Assembly: GCA_963702755.1 (NCBI GenBank)
Contig: CAVPDZ010000009.1
Location: forward strand, 124,001-188,000
Reading direction: 5' to 3'
Source of the DNA: JAJPKK01 sp963702755
GTDB lineage: Bacteria > Pseudomonadota > Alphaproteobacteria > Rhizobiales > Xanthobacteraceae
Length of the DNA stretch: 64,000 bases
Shown piece by piece: positions 55,040-63,838 of this stretch (position 1 is the first letter of the stretch; the number at the start of each line of letters is the position of its first letter). Both the position numbers and the translations under genes were made by a program. The notes under the pieces are model-generated. The model searched no databases. It had not been told where the DNA came from and saw nothing but the letters and a program-made list of their open reading frames with translations.

Positions 55040-55163
55040 TTGGGGAATCTCCCCGCTATTCTTTCATTATCGAATCATGGGGCATCGCTGCCGATAGGGC
55101 AACTATACTTGTGGTTAGTTGCCTGAGTATTTCAGGTGTGCAGATGCTGAATTAAGTTGCTTT

Positions 55164-55637
55164 TTAGAAATGTCGAATGGCGAGAACCGCGATCCCGAGT
55201 CGCGCAAGGAAGCTGTCAGCCGCGTTGCGTAACCCATCGTCGCCGGCCTCTTGCGCGCCGGCGAGGATGGTCGGGCCCTCCGGATTATCCCATTCATGTC
55301 GCGCCAGGTGCTGCAGCAGCACGCTGAGTCCCGAGAGCGAGCGCGGAGTCGTTGTCAGCACACGGTAGAGCAGCGCATCCGCGCGGCGCATCGCATCGAG
55401 CATCTCGCGCTCGTTGCGTTCGGCTCTCAGACCCTCATCCACCGCGTCAAGTGCAGCGCGATGATCGGCGACAACGTCGATGATCGGATCATCGTCAGCG
55501 GAAAGCGTTCCCAATTGCGCAGAGAGTCCACTCAGGGCGGCTTCGATCGCGCGGGATCTCATTGCTTCGTCGGATGTCGAGTGTTGTGCCGCGTTTCCTG
55601 ACGCAAGTGCCGGAGCCAGCGGTCCACCACTCATCAT
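55164..55637 (-). CDS. hypothetical protein (157 aa) with a conserved C-terminal helical domain
   Basis: The protein has a short low-complexity N-terminus, an acidic helix (D-D-D-P-I-I-D-V-V-A-D-H-R-A-A-L-D-A), then a T-T-P-R-S-L-S-G-L-S-V-L-L-Q-H-L block. Proteins with this L-L-x-x-L-x-x-x-E-W-D layout are common in Bradyrhizobium and are unexplained. It may start at either of two adjacent start codons. Confidence 0.6.
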   Translation of the reverse strand: MMSGGPLAPALASGNAAQHSTSDEAMRSRAIEAALSGLSAQLGTLSADDDPIIDVVADHRAALDAVDEGLRAERNEREMLDAMRRADALLYRVLTTTPRSLSGLSVLLQHLARHEWDNPEGPTILAGAQEAGDDGLRNAADSFLARLGIAVLAIRHF

Positions 55638-55972
55638 TGCCCCCTACGCACTTTTCTCGCCGGCAGCGATAGTAGAAGTCGACGTCGGGAACAGGAAGCC
55701 GCCGACAGCCGCAAGATGTGGAGTCCTGATGAATTTTTGTGACTCCGTGTTTCTGAGGCCACGGTCTGCCCACTGCAGGGCGGAGACGCAGCCCACCGAA
55801 GGGGGCCCGCGCATTCCTCGCAACATCACGTGAGCGGCTGAACCTCGCGCGGCATGGCTACGACCAATGTCCGGGCTTTCTCTGTTTTCGAAGCTGAACG
55901 CTGCGCCGCCTTGTTTGAGGCGATCTGCGGTCGCTTTGCGCGACCTTGCAGCCCATCGACGAGGAACGTTTC
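55638..55972. other. non-coding stretch before the ABC exporter gene
   Basis: Nothing is recognised as a gene. It should hold promoters for the minus-strand hypothetical gene and the plus-strand ABC exporter. I see no clear operator or hairpin. Confidence 0.4.
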
Positions 55973-57839
55973 ATGTTTCGCTGGTTTGAAAATCGCATCG
56001 ATCCGTTTGCGCGCGGGGCCATTGCCATGCCGCCCGGCTCGCTCGTCGCCTTCTATTGGCACTTCATCAAGCCGATCTGGGCAGCGTTCGCGCTCATCCT
56101 CCTGTTCGACCTTCTGGCGGCGGTGAGCGAGGTGCTGCTAGCGACTTTTGTCGCGCAACTGATCGACGTGATGAAAGCGGCGTCGGCGGCGGTGAGTTTC
56201 TTTCGCGATCATGCCGGCCTGCTGCTGTGGATGGCGTTCGTCGTGCTCATCGCGCGGCCGGCAATCATTTTCGTGTACGAGCTTCTCAAGAGCCAGGTCC
56301 TGTCGCCGCCGTTCCAGACCCGCGTGCGATGGCAAACCCATGCTTACATGCTGCGACAAAGCCTCGGCTTCTTCCAAAACGAATTCGCCGGCCGTATCGC
56401 CAACAAGCTGATGCAGACTGCACCGGCGCTGCGCGACTCCTTCATGATGCTGAGCGATGCGGCGGTGTTTGTCGCCGTGCAATGGCTCAGCGCGATCGCG
56501 CTGTTCTGGGCCGCCGATCCGCGGCTCGTCATCCCGTTGCTCGCATGGCTCATCGCCTATGGCGCGGTGATCGCCCGCTTTGTCCCGCTCATTCGCAAGC
56601 GCTCGACCGAAGCATCCGAAGCGCGCTCGACGCTGCTCGGCCGCATCGTCGACAGCTACACCAACATCCAGACGGTGAAGCTCTTTGCCCACGCCGACAA
56701 CGAGGATGCCTATGCCCGCGCGGCGCTCGAGGAGCAGACGGAAAAGCACCGGTCATATGTCCGCCTGACGACACTGATGAACGTCACCCTCATTACGCTC
56801 AACGGCTTCCTCATCGCCGGCACGACGGCGCTTGCCTTGTGGCTGTGGACGGATGGCCGGGTGTCGCTCGGGGCGATCGCGCTTGTCACTGCGCTCGTCA
56901 TGCGCATCACCCAGATGTCGGGTTGGGTGCTCAACCTCGTCACCAGCATCTTCGAGAACATCGGCGTCGTGCAGGACGGGATGGAAACGATCTCCCGGCC
57001 GCAGGCCGTGGTCGATCCGCCGCGGGCGAAATCGCTCGTGGTGCCGCAAGGGCGAAATCCGCTTCGACGCCATCGGCTTCAATTATGGCAGTGCCAAGGG
57101 AACGCCGGGCGCCGACCCGACGCGGGTCATCGACGGGCTGTCCTTGACCATCGGCGCCGGTGAGAAGATCGGGCTGATCGGCCGCTCGGGCGCCGGCAAG
57201 TCGACGCTCGTCAGCCTGCTGTTGCGTTTCTACAATCTCGAGAAGGGCCGCATCCTCATCGACGGCGAGGATATCGCCGGCGTGACGCAGGAGAGTTTGC
57301 GCGCATCGATCGGCATGGTGACGCAAGATACCTCGCTGCTGCACCGTTCCGTCCTCGATAACATCCTCTATGGCCGGCCGGATGCGGGGCTTGAGGGCGC
57401 GATCGAAGCGGCGCAGCGCGCCCACGCGCATGACTTCATCCTGGGCCTCGAGGACAAGGACGGACGGCGCGGCTATGCGGCGCGTGTCGGCGAGCGCGGC
57501 GTGAAGCTCTCAGGCGGCCAGCGGCAGCGCATCGCCATCGCCAGGGTGCTGTTGAAGAATGCGCCGATCCTGATCCTTGACGAGGCGACGAGCGCGCTCG
57601 ATTCCGAGGCCGAGGGCGCGATCCAGGAGCAGCTGATCAATCTGATGTCCGGCAAGACGGTCATCGCCATCGCTCATCGGCTTTCAACCATCGCCGCCAT
57701 GGACCGGCTGATCGTGCTCGATCATGGCCGGATCATCGAAGAGGGCAGCCATCGCGACCTCTTGCGCCGCGGCGGTCTCTACGCCCAACTCTGGGCGCGC
57801 CAGTCAGGCGGCTTCGTGCCTGATGAATCCGCCGCTTAG
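55973..57839 (+). CDS. ABC transporter with fused permease and ATPase (MsbA-type exporter), frame broken near 57047
   Basis: If repaired this is a 621-residue half-exporter. The membrane domain has six helices (about residues 30-330). The ATPase has the Walker A G-L-I-G-R-S-G-A-G-K-S-T, the Q-loop M-V-T-Q-D-T, the signature L-S-G-G-Q-R-Q-R-I-A, the Walker B I-L-I-L-D-E-A-T-S-A-L-D and the H-loop I-A-H-R-L. The break is CCG+C near 57047, just before the K-G-E-I-R-F-D segment where the ATPase begins. GAGGAACG precedes the ATG at 55973. Confidence 0.9.
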
Positions 57840-58428
57840 CTTGCGGTCAGACCGTTGGTCATCAGCTGACCGCCGCGGCTCGTCTTCCGAGACATCAAAA
57901 AAAGCCGCCGACCGGGATGCCCGGCCGGCGGAACGAGTTAGGGAGGAACGCCCTCTGAAGGGCGGCGACAGTCAAGCTGCCGCCTGCCGATTAAGTGGTG
58001 ACGATCGAATTTCAGAAAAGGATCGGCGACCGCCGCGAGATGCCGCACTTGATTCTTTGCAGCTCATACACCGCCGATGCGTCACCGGGTCGACGCGTGG
58101 CGGAGGGGGCGCTGCCAGGAACGAAAAGCGGACGTTTTGCGCTCGCTCAATGTTTCTGAAACCGAATCATCTCAACAGATGATGGTCACGACGCTGCCCG
58201 TGCAGCACGTTGTGGCGGGCCCCGACCCTCGGGGGCGATGGTCTTGGGGGTCGGGGCAAAATATTGGATGCCGCTATCAAGCGGGTCGACCGGCCCACGG
58301 CAGCGACCAGGGGGCGTCTTTTACTTTTGTGCGCCACGCGCTCGCAATGCTCGTAGATGCGACTTGTCTCAACCGCTCGTGAGGTCGCTGGTAAGCGGCC
58401 GGCCCTATCACCCGAACATAAAAAGCAA
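57840..58428. other. stretch without a protein gene; carries a candidate small RNA
   Basis: No convincing protein gene is visible. The left end carries a minus-strand small-RNA-like element (57897-57975). Plus-strand and minus-strand short frames (31-100 codons) lack support. Confidence 0.45.
57897..57975 (-). ncRNA. candidate small RNA with anti-Shine-Dalgarno segment
   Basis: Read on the minus strand, a 6-bp hairpin (CGCCCT-TCAG-AGGGCG, 57949-57964) is followed by single-stranded TTCCTCCCTAACTCG, which holds CCTCC, and then a long GC-rich stem with loop ATC- and seven T (57897-57931). This hairpin, exposed CCUCC and terminator resembles rhizobial trans-acting small RNAs that pair with ribosome-binding sites. 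The 5' end is unknown. No transcript data exist for it here. Confidence 0.45.
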
Positions 58429-58452
58429 ATGCCCGGCACGATGGCCGGGCAT
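58420..58452 (-). terminator. Rho-independent terminator of the RTV-repeat gene
   Basis: A 9-bp stem (ATGCCCGGC with GCCGGGCAT, 58429-58452) is followed on the minus strand by a T-rich tail (TTGCTTTTTATG). It lies 70 bases after the stop codon of the RTV-repeat gene. Confidence 0.82.
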
Positions 58453-58520
58453 GTGAATTCCGTGATGACCCACCTAGCCGAAGCCGGCACGTGGCCGGCT
58501 TCGCGAGGCCAACTGCCGGA

Positions 58521-58937
58521 TCAGCAGTGGCACCAGTGGTGACGGCGGTGCACGTAGACGACGCGCGCGACGACGGGCGCCGGAACGACGACGGCTTCAC
58601 GCACGAGAACCGTGCGGCTCTCGGCGACGAGACGCGTGTTGTAGACGGTCCGGTCGACCATCACCGTGCGCGGCTCCCACACCGTCTTCGGGACCATGAC
58701 CGTGCGGGCCTCAAGGACCGTGCGCGGCACCTGGACGACGGACGGTTCCAACACCCGGCGGGTGACGGTCACTGTCCTGGGAACCAGGACGGAGGCAACC
58801 GGCGCTGCCCAATGATGATAGTGCCGGCAGCAATAGGCATGATGCCGGGTGACGCCTTCGTCAGCAAGGGCGGGCAAAGCTGCCATCGACATCAACGCGA
58901 TCGCGGCCGCCCCGAGAGCAGTCAAAATTCTAACCAT
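58521..58937 (-). CDS. exported protein with RTV repeats
   Basis: This 138-residue protein has a signal peptide (VRILTALGAAAIALMSMAA, cleavage after ALA). The mature part has a His/Tyr/Cys-rich segment (R-H-H-A-Y-C-C-R-H-Y-H-H-W), then at least seven units with an R-T-V or K-T-V core (V-P-R-T-V, A-R-T-V-M-V, P-K-T-V-W-E, P-R-T-V-M-V, D-R-T-V, S-R-T-V), each about 8-10 residues, and ends H-H-W-C-H-C. The His and Cys segments could bind metal. GGGGAAC precedes the ATG at 58937. No named family is recognised. Confidence 0.72.
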   Translation of the reverse strand: MVRILTALGAAAIALMSMAALPALADEGVTRHHAYCCRHYHHWAAPVASVLVPRTVTVTRRVLEPSVVQVPRTVLEARTVMVPKTVWEPRTVMVDRTVYNTRLVAESRTVLVREAVVVPAPVVARVVYVHRRHHWCHC

Positions 58938-59070
58938 GGTGTTCCCCTTTCCCAATCACGCCCTAGGCGCGCGATTGTCCTCGTTAAATCGAATGTACCA
59001 GTACTGCTGTTCATCGCTCGGTGGCCGGGGAGATCAAACCGATGGTCCGATGACCCGTCCCCTCCCGACA

Positions 59071-59170
59071 TTAACGTTAATACGTTAACTATTTGCGGGG
59101 TCGACGTCAAGATTTTGCCGCATGAATGCCCATTTATGTGACTGATGAACATCGATTAATCACATAAATG
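59071..59170. promoter_or_regulatory. two inverted repeats upstream of the RTV-repeat gene
   Basis: A perfect 11-bp inverted repeat (CATTTATGTGA, 59131-59141, with TCACATAAATG, 59160-59170) has an 18-base spacer. A second dyad (TTAACG at 59071-59076 with CGTTAA at 59083-59088, spacer 6) lies nearer the gene. The AT-rich surroundings suggest a promoter with one or two regulators. Alternatively the large repeat could be a weak hairpin after dcd. Confidence 0.55.
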
Positions 59171-59217
59171 CCACACATTCTTACCGGCAGGACTTAGGTA
59201 AGTTTCGCGGCTCGCGA

Positions 59218-60324
59218 CTAGCTTCGGAAGTGCTTGGAGAGCTTCAGCCCCTGGGCTTGGTAGTTCGAGCCAATGCCCTGGCCGTAAAGCGTTTCCGGCC
59301 GCGCCAGCATGCGCTCATAGACGAGGCGGCCGACGATCTGCCCGTGTTCCAGAATGAACGGGACCTCGCGCGAGCGCACCTCCAGCACCGCCCGCGCGCC
59401 GCTGCCGCCCGCACCGGCATAGCCGAACCCGGGATCAAAAAATCCGGCGTAGTGCACACGAAATTCGCCGACCAACGGATCGAACGGCACCATCTCGGCC
59501 GCATAATCGGGCGGCACCTGCACCGCCTCCTTCGAGGCCAGGATGTAAAACTCGTCGGGATCGAGGATCAGGCTGACGTCGCGGCGCGCGCGAATCGGCT
59601 CCCAGAATTCGGCCACATCGTAGCCGGCGCGGCGATCCACATCGATCAAACCGGTATGGCGCTTGGCGCGATAGCCGATGAACTTATCGTCGCCGAAACC
59701 GCCGAGGTCGACGCCGACCGGCACGCCATCGGACAGATCCGGCGCCTCTGCGTCGACGAGGCGCTCGCGCGCATGGAGCGCCGCCAGCGCCTCACCGCCG
59801 AGCGTCGCGTGGCCATGGCGGAAGCGGAGTTGTGACAGCCGCGAGCCTTCGCGAACCAGCACCGGAAAGGTACGCGGGCTGATCTCGGCGTAGAGCGGAC
59901 CGTGATAGCCGGCCTCGATGCGATCGAAGCCGCGGGTCTCGTCGGCGATGACGCGGGTGAACACGTCGAGCCGCCCGGTCGAACTCTTCGGATTGGCGGC
60001 GGCCGCGATGTCCGGCGACAGGGCGAGGCTTTCCATCAGCGGCACGATGTAAACGCAGCCGGTCTCCAGCACGGCGCCGTCGCCGAGCGCGATTTCGTGA
60101 AGCTTGAGTTGATCGATGCGCTCGGCCACCGTGGAATCGGGACCAGGCAAAAAGCTCGCGCGCACGCGGTAGGCGACCTCGCCGAGCCGCAGGTCGATGC
60201 TCGCAGGCTGGATCTGATCGGCGTCGAGCGCCGCCGCCGGAATGATGGCGCCCGCGTCGATCAGCGACGCGATCATCCGATCCGGCAGGATGCCCTTGTC
60301 CTCGGGGCGCAAGTTCAGCGACAT
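59218..60324 (-). CDS. dcd: 2'-deoxycytidine 5'-triphosphate deaminase, long alphaproteobacterial form
   Basis: This 368-residue protein deaminates dCTP to dUTP for thymidylate supply. It is about twice the length of E. coli Dcd, the usual alphaproteobacterial form, with an N-terminal dUTPase-like half (Q-P-A-S-I-D-L-R-L-G, N-P-K-S-S-T-G-R-L-D-V-F) and a second half with G-Y-A-G-A-G-G-S-G and the final G-Q-G-I-G-S-N-Y-Q-A-Q. S-S-x-G-R is the conserved catalytic stretch. It is convergent with nothing and diverges from metZ, whose riboswitch lies between the two genes. Confidence 0.92.
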   Translation of the reverse strand: MSLNLRPEDKGILPDRMIASLIDAGAIIPAAALDADQIQPASIDLRLGEVAYRVRASFLPGPDSTVAERIDQLKLHEIALGDGAVLETGCVYIVPLMESLALSPDIAAAANPKSSTGRLDVFTRVIADETRGFDRIEAGYHGPLYAEISPRTFPVLVREGSRLSQLRFRHGHATLGGEALAALHARERLVDAEAPDLSDGVPVGVDLGGFGDDKFIGYRAKRHTGLIDVDRRAGYDVAEFWEPIRARRDVSLILDPDEFYILASKEAVQVPPDYAAEMVPFDPLVGEFRVHYAGFFDPGFGYAGAGGSGARAVLEVRSREVPFILEHGQIVGRLVYERMLARPETLYGQGIGSNYQAQGLKLSKHFRS

Positions 60325-60504
60325 GCGCAGACCAGTAGCCCACCTGTAAAACGTAGCCCGGATGGAGCGCAGCGAAATCCGGGAGAGGCTTTGCCAATTG
60401 GCACGATAGTCCCCGGATTGCGCTTCGCTTCATCCGGGTTGCGCGTCCGTCCTATCCGAACCTCCGCTTGACGTGAAGGCGTCGCCCGCCTAAGACGACG
60501 GTTA

Positions 60505-60562
60505 TCCCGTGGTCATTTGAGCCGGCCGGCTTGCAAGCCACGTAAAACAACTTGCTAAAAGG
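60505..60562 (+). ncRNA. SAM-II riboswitch
   Basis: The P1 stem CGTGG (60508-60512) pairs with CCACG (60538-60542). The loop carries CATTTGAGCCGG, and the tail after P1 reads TAAAACAACTTGCTAAAA. These are the hallmark parts of the SAM-II (metA) fold with its pseudoknot. The 3' part is followed by a terminator before metZ. S-adenosylmethionine binding would shut off metZ. Confidence 0.87.
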
Positions 60563-60577
60563 CCGGGGACGCGTGTG

Positions 60578-60602
60578 CCCGGCCACTTTGGCCGGGTTTT
60601 TT
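60578..60602 (+). terminator. intrinsic terminator between SAM-II and metZ
   Basis: A 7-bp stem (CCCGGCC with GGCCGGG, loop ACTTT) and six T at 60597-60602. A GGCCGGGG segment just upstream (60561-60568) could pair with the same bases, giving an alternative fold. Its place before metZ makes transcription control by the riboswitch likely. Confidence 0.82.
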
Positions 60603-60619
60603 GTTGTTGGAGGGTCGAA

Positions 60620-61816
60620 ATGTCCGCGTCCCAAACCTCGCTCACCGCGTTGCATCCGCAAACACGGCTGATCCATGCCGGCACGTTACGCTCGCAGTTC
60701 GGCGAAACGTCGGAGGCGCTGTTTCTCACCCAAGGGTTCGTCTACGACAGCGCCGAGCAATGCGAAGCGCGCTTCACCGGCGCCGAGCCCGGCTACCTCT
60801 ATTCGCGATTTTCCAATCCGACCGTCAGCATGTTCGAAGCGCGGATGGCGTCGTTCGAGGGCGCCGAGGCGGCGCGCGCGACGGCGACCGGCATGGCGGC
60901 AGTGCACAATGCGCTGATCGGCCAGGTCAAGGCCGGCGACCATGTCGTCGCCGCGAAGGCGCTGTTCGGATCATGCCGCTGGGTGGTCGAGGATTTCATG
61001 CCGCGGTTCGGCGTTGCCTCGACCCTCGTCAATGGCCTCGACCTCGAGGAATGGCGCCGTGCGGTACGGCCCAACACCAAGGTGTTCTTCCTGGAAAGCC
61101 CGACCAACCCGACGCTCGAAGTGCTCGACATCGCCGCCATCGCGGCCATCGCTCACGATGCCGGCGCACGTCTCGTGGTCGACAACGTGTTCGCGACGCC
61201 GATCTATCAGTCGCCGCTCGCGCTCGGTGCCGACTGCGTCGTCTACTCGGCGACGAAGCACATCGACGGCCAGGGCCGCTGCCTCGGCGGCATCATCCTG
61301 TCGTCGGAGAAATTCATCCAGGACCACATCCACAATCTGCTGCGCCAGACCGGCCCGGCGATGTCGCCGTTCAATGCCTGGGTGCTGCTCAAGGGCCTGG
61401 AAACCTTGCCGCTCCGGGTCGCGCAGCAGACCGAAAATGCGGCGACGATTGCCGACCGCTTCGCCAGCCATCCGAAGATCACGCGGCTCATCTACCCGGG
61501 CCGCAAGGACCATCCGCAGGCCGCCACCATCCGCAAGCAGATGCGCGGCGGCTCGAACCTCATCGCCTTCGAAATCGCGGGCGGCAAGGCCGGCGCGTTC
61601 CGCTTCCTGAACGCATTGAAGCTCGTGCGCATCACCAACAATCTCGGCGATGCGCGCAGCCTCATCACCCATCCGGCGACGACGACCCACCAGCGGCTGA
61701 CGCCCGAGGCGCGCGCCGAACTCGGCATCAGCGACGGTCTCGTGCGGCTTTCCGTCGGGCTCGAGCATCCCGACGATATCGCGGCCGACGTCGCCGCCGC
61801 GCTGGAGAAGGCGTAA
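60620..61816 (+). CDS. metZ: O-succinylhomoserine sulfhydrylase
   Basis: This 398-residue PLP enzyme makes homocysteine from O-succinylhomoserine and sulfide. The PLP lysine lies in Y-S-A-T-K-H-I-D-G-Q-G-R-C-L-G-G, and the N-terminal Y-S-R-F-S-N-P-T-V block, the G-M-A-A-V-H region and the final L-V-R-L-S-V-G-L-E-H-P are family marks. GGAGGG precedes the ATG at 60620. The SAM-II switch and terminator upstream put it under methionine feedback control. Confidence 0.93.
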   Translation: MSASQTSLTALHPQTRLIHAGTLRSQFGETSEALFLTQGFVYDSAEQCEARFTGAEPGYLYSRFSNPTVSMFEARMASFEGAEAARATATGMAAVHNALIGQVKAGDHVVAAKALFGSCRWVVEDFMPRFGVASTLVNGLDLEEWRRAVRPNTKVFFLESPTNPTLEVLDIAAIAAIAHDAGARLVVDNVFATPIYQSPLALGADCVVYSATKHIDGQGRCLGGIILSSEKFIQDHIHNLLRQTGPAMSPFNAWVLLKGLETLPLRVAQQTENAATIADRFASHPKITRLIYPGRKDHPQAATIRKQMRGGSNLIAFEIAGGKAGAFRFLNALKLVRITNNLGDARSLITHPATTTHQRLTPEARAELGISDGLVRLSVGLEHPDDIAADVAAALEKA

Positions 61817-61857
61817 CACCGCGTCAGCCGTATGCGTCACAGCGCTTCGCGGCGCGC

Positions 61858-61878
61858 AAGCCGGACTTACTCCGGCTT
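61858..61878. terminator. bidirectional-type hairpin between metZ and a Bug gene
   Basis: An 8-bp stem (AAGCCGGA with TCCGGCTT, loop CTTAC) overlaps the stop codon of the Bug gene on the minus strand. A T-run is absent, so it is a weak terminator at best. Confidence 0.45.
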
Positions 61879-62866
61879 GATGTGCGCCTTCGCGATCACG
61901 TCCTTCCACATCGGAAGTTCGCGAAGAATGCGCTCGTGAAAGGCGCGGGCGGGCTTGCCGGTCGCACGAAAGCCTGCATGCAGGAGCTTGTCGCTGGTCT
62001 CCCGACGCTGCACGATCTCGATCAATGCGGCCTCAAGCTTTGCTCTGATGTCGGCGGGCGTCCCGGTCGGAACCATGATGCCTTGCCACGTGTCGGCGGT
62101 TGCGGCGGGAACGCCGGCCTCGGCGACCGTCGGCACCGAGGGCAATTCAGGCCAACGCTCGGGGCTCGACACCGCAAGCCCGCGCAGGATGCCGGATTCG
62201 ATCAACGGCTCGGCAACCGCAACCGACATCGACGCGATCTCGCACCGTGCGGGTGAGAATTGCCTGGGCGGCGGGCGCGGCACCCGGATAGGCGACGTGC
62301 TGCAGATCGATGTGCTGATCGAGCTTGAGAAGCTCGGTGGCGAGATGCGGCACGGTGCCGATGCCCGGCGTCGAGTAATTGAGCGTGCCCGGCTTCGCTC
62401 GCGCGAGCGCGATCAGTTCCTGCAGGTTCGAGACGCCGAGATCGGGACGCACGGCGTAAACGATCGGAAACGTGCACAGCTCCGCGACTTCGTCGAAGTC
62501 GTGCAGTGGATCATAGGGCACCTTGGCATAGAGGCTCGGATTGACCGCAAATCCCGTCGCCGCCATCAGCAGCGTGTAGCCGTCGGGCCGCGCGTGGGCG
62601 ACCGCCCCGATGCCGATGCTGCCGCCCGCGCCGGCGCGGTTCTCGACAATGACCGGCTGGCCGAGCGCTTCCGCCAGCGGATTCTGAATGATCCGCACCA
62701 CCACATCATTCGCGCCGCCGGGCGCAAACGGCACGACGATGGTGACCGGCCGCTCCGGATAGGTCGCGGCGGAGGCGTCGATGAACGGCAGGCCGGCGCA
62801 GCAAATCGAAAGAGACAGTGCCCCGACGTGCATCAGCGATCGAAATGAAGGCCAACGTTTCACCAT
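61867..62866 (-). CDS. Bug-family tripartite tricarboxylate transporter substrate-binding protein, frame broken near 62242
   Basis: If repaired this is a 332-residue periplasmic binding protein of normal length. It has a signal peptide (residues about 1-32), Y-P-E-R-P-V-T-I-V-V-P-F-A-P-G-G-A-N-D, V-I-V-E-N-R-A-G-A-G-G and L-N-Y-S-T-P-G-I-G-T-V-P-H-L-A in the first frame, and A-V-A-E-P-L-I-E-S-G and L-P-S-V-P-T-V-A-E in the second. The break is GTG+C at 62242. The partner TctAB genes are not near. Confidence 0.87.
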
Positions 62867-63141
62867 GTCCGACCTGCGATCCCTCTCACCTCGAAGCCTT
62901 TAGCCAACCATCGGCTTTCGGGGTGGTCATTCATTCCCGAGCGGAAATTCTAAAGTCACCAAAGTCAGTTGATGCCTATCATACATGCCGCAACGGCAGG
63001 GTAGGGCAGCGTGAAGCAGAGGCTGGCTGAGACTTGCGAAAGCGGTGGGAGAAGCTTCGGCGCATTGCGCTTACGCGCTGTTAACCATTTCTCTCCGACA
63101 ATCGCTTTGCCTGCTTCGATCAAGTAGCGGTCGCACGAATC

Positions 63142-63510
63142 ATGTTTCGACTAGCCGCCGTCCTCGTTTTCTTAGCAACGCTGAGCATTCCCGCGGCGGC
63201 CGATGACGGAGTGCTGTTCTTGCGCTGCAAGTCGGCCAATATTCCGAATTCTGCCGTTTACACGACGATCGACTTTGCGCATGGCACTGCCAAGGTCTCC
63301 ACAGAACCCGCCGACGAGCGTGAGTGGAATCACGCCGAGATCACCGATGTGGTGGTCAAATGGGAGGAGCATTATCCGCGCTCCGATGTCTCGGCGGTGT
63401 TTAACCGCTATAGCGGCAGCCTCGAATACGCAATGAAGCGGACCGACGGGCATCTCGATGTCGTGAACATGGATTGCAGCCGTACGGCGCCTCCCCGACG
63501 AATGTACTGA
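63142..63510 (+). CDS. small exported hypothetical protein (122 aa)
   Basis: The protein starts with a signal peptide (FRLAAVLVFLATLSIPA, cleavage after AAA). The mature part is beta-rich (V-L-F-L-R-C-K-S at the start) with one further Cys near the end (N-M-D-C-S-R), a possible disulfide. I recognise no family. Confidence 0.68.
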   Translation: MFRLAAVLVFLATLSIPAAADDGVLFLRCKSANIPNSAVYTTIDFAHGTAKVSTEPADEREWNHAEITDVVVKWEEHYPRSDVSAVFNRYSGSLEYAMKRTDGHLDVVNMDCSRTAPPRRMY

Positions 63511-63838
63511 CCATCGCTCGCCGCACGCGGCTGCACAAAAGACCCACTCCCAGCCCTCCGATGACTTGATCTTACGGCCGAGGGATGGATGGAGCACCCG
63601 ACGTTGGTTCGGCGAGATCGATCTTGTTCTAGCCAGCCTAAAACCGGCGGTGTTCCTGTTTTGACCCGCTACGGAGGTATGGGGCGGTGGGTTGGAGGGC
63701 CCAAGGAAGCTGCGGGCAGGGTGTGTCTCCTGTGCATCGCCGCGATGCAAAATACCCCGGCATCTGAATTGCGGTACTATGTCCATTGTTCTTGGCGGCC
63801 CGTCATGGGAAAATCTGCCGTGCCGGGTTTGTGCTGAC
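63511..63838. other. non-coding stretch near the right edge
   Basis: No gene with a ribosome site is visible; short frames on both strands overlap each other. Nothing else is recognised. Confidence 0.4.

Noticed and set aside
2226..62866. Homopolymer errors of the pyrosequencing type
   Set aside because: Most +1 bases are not in homopolymers, and the extra base differs from the one before it.
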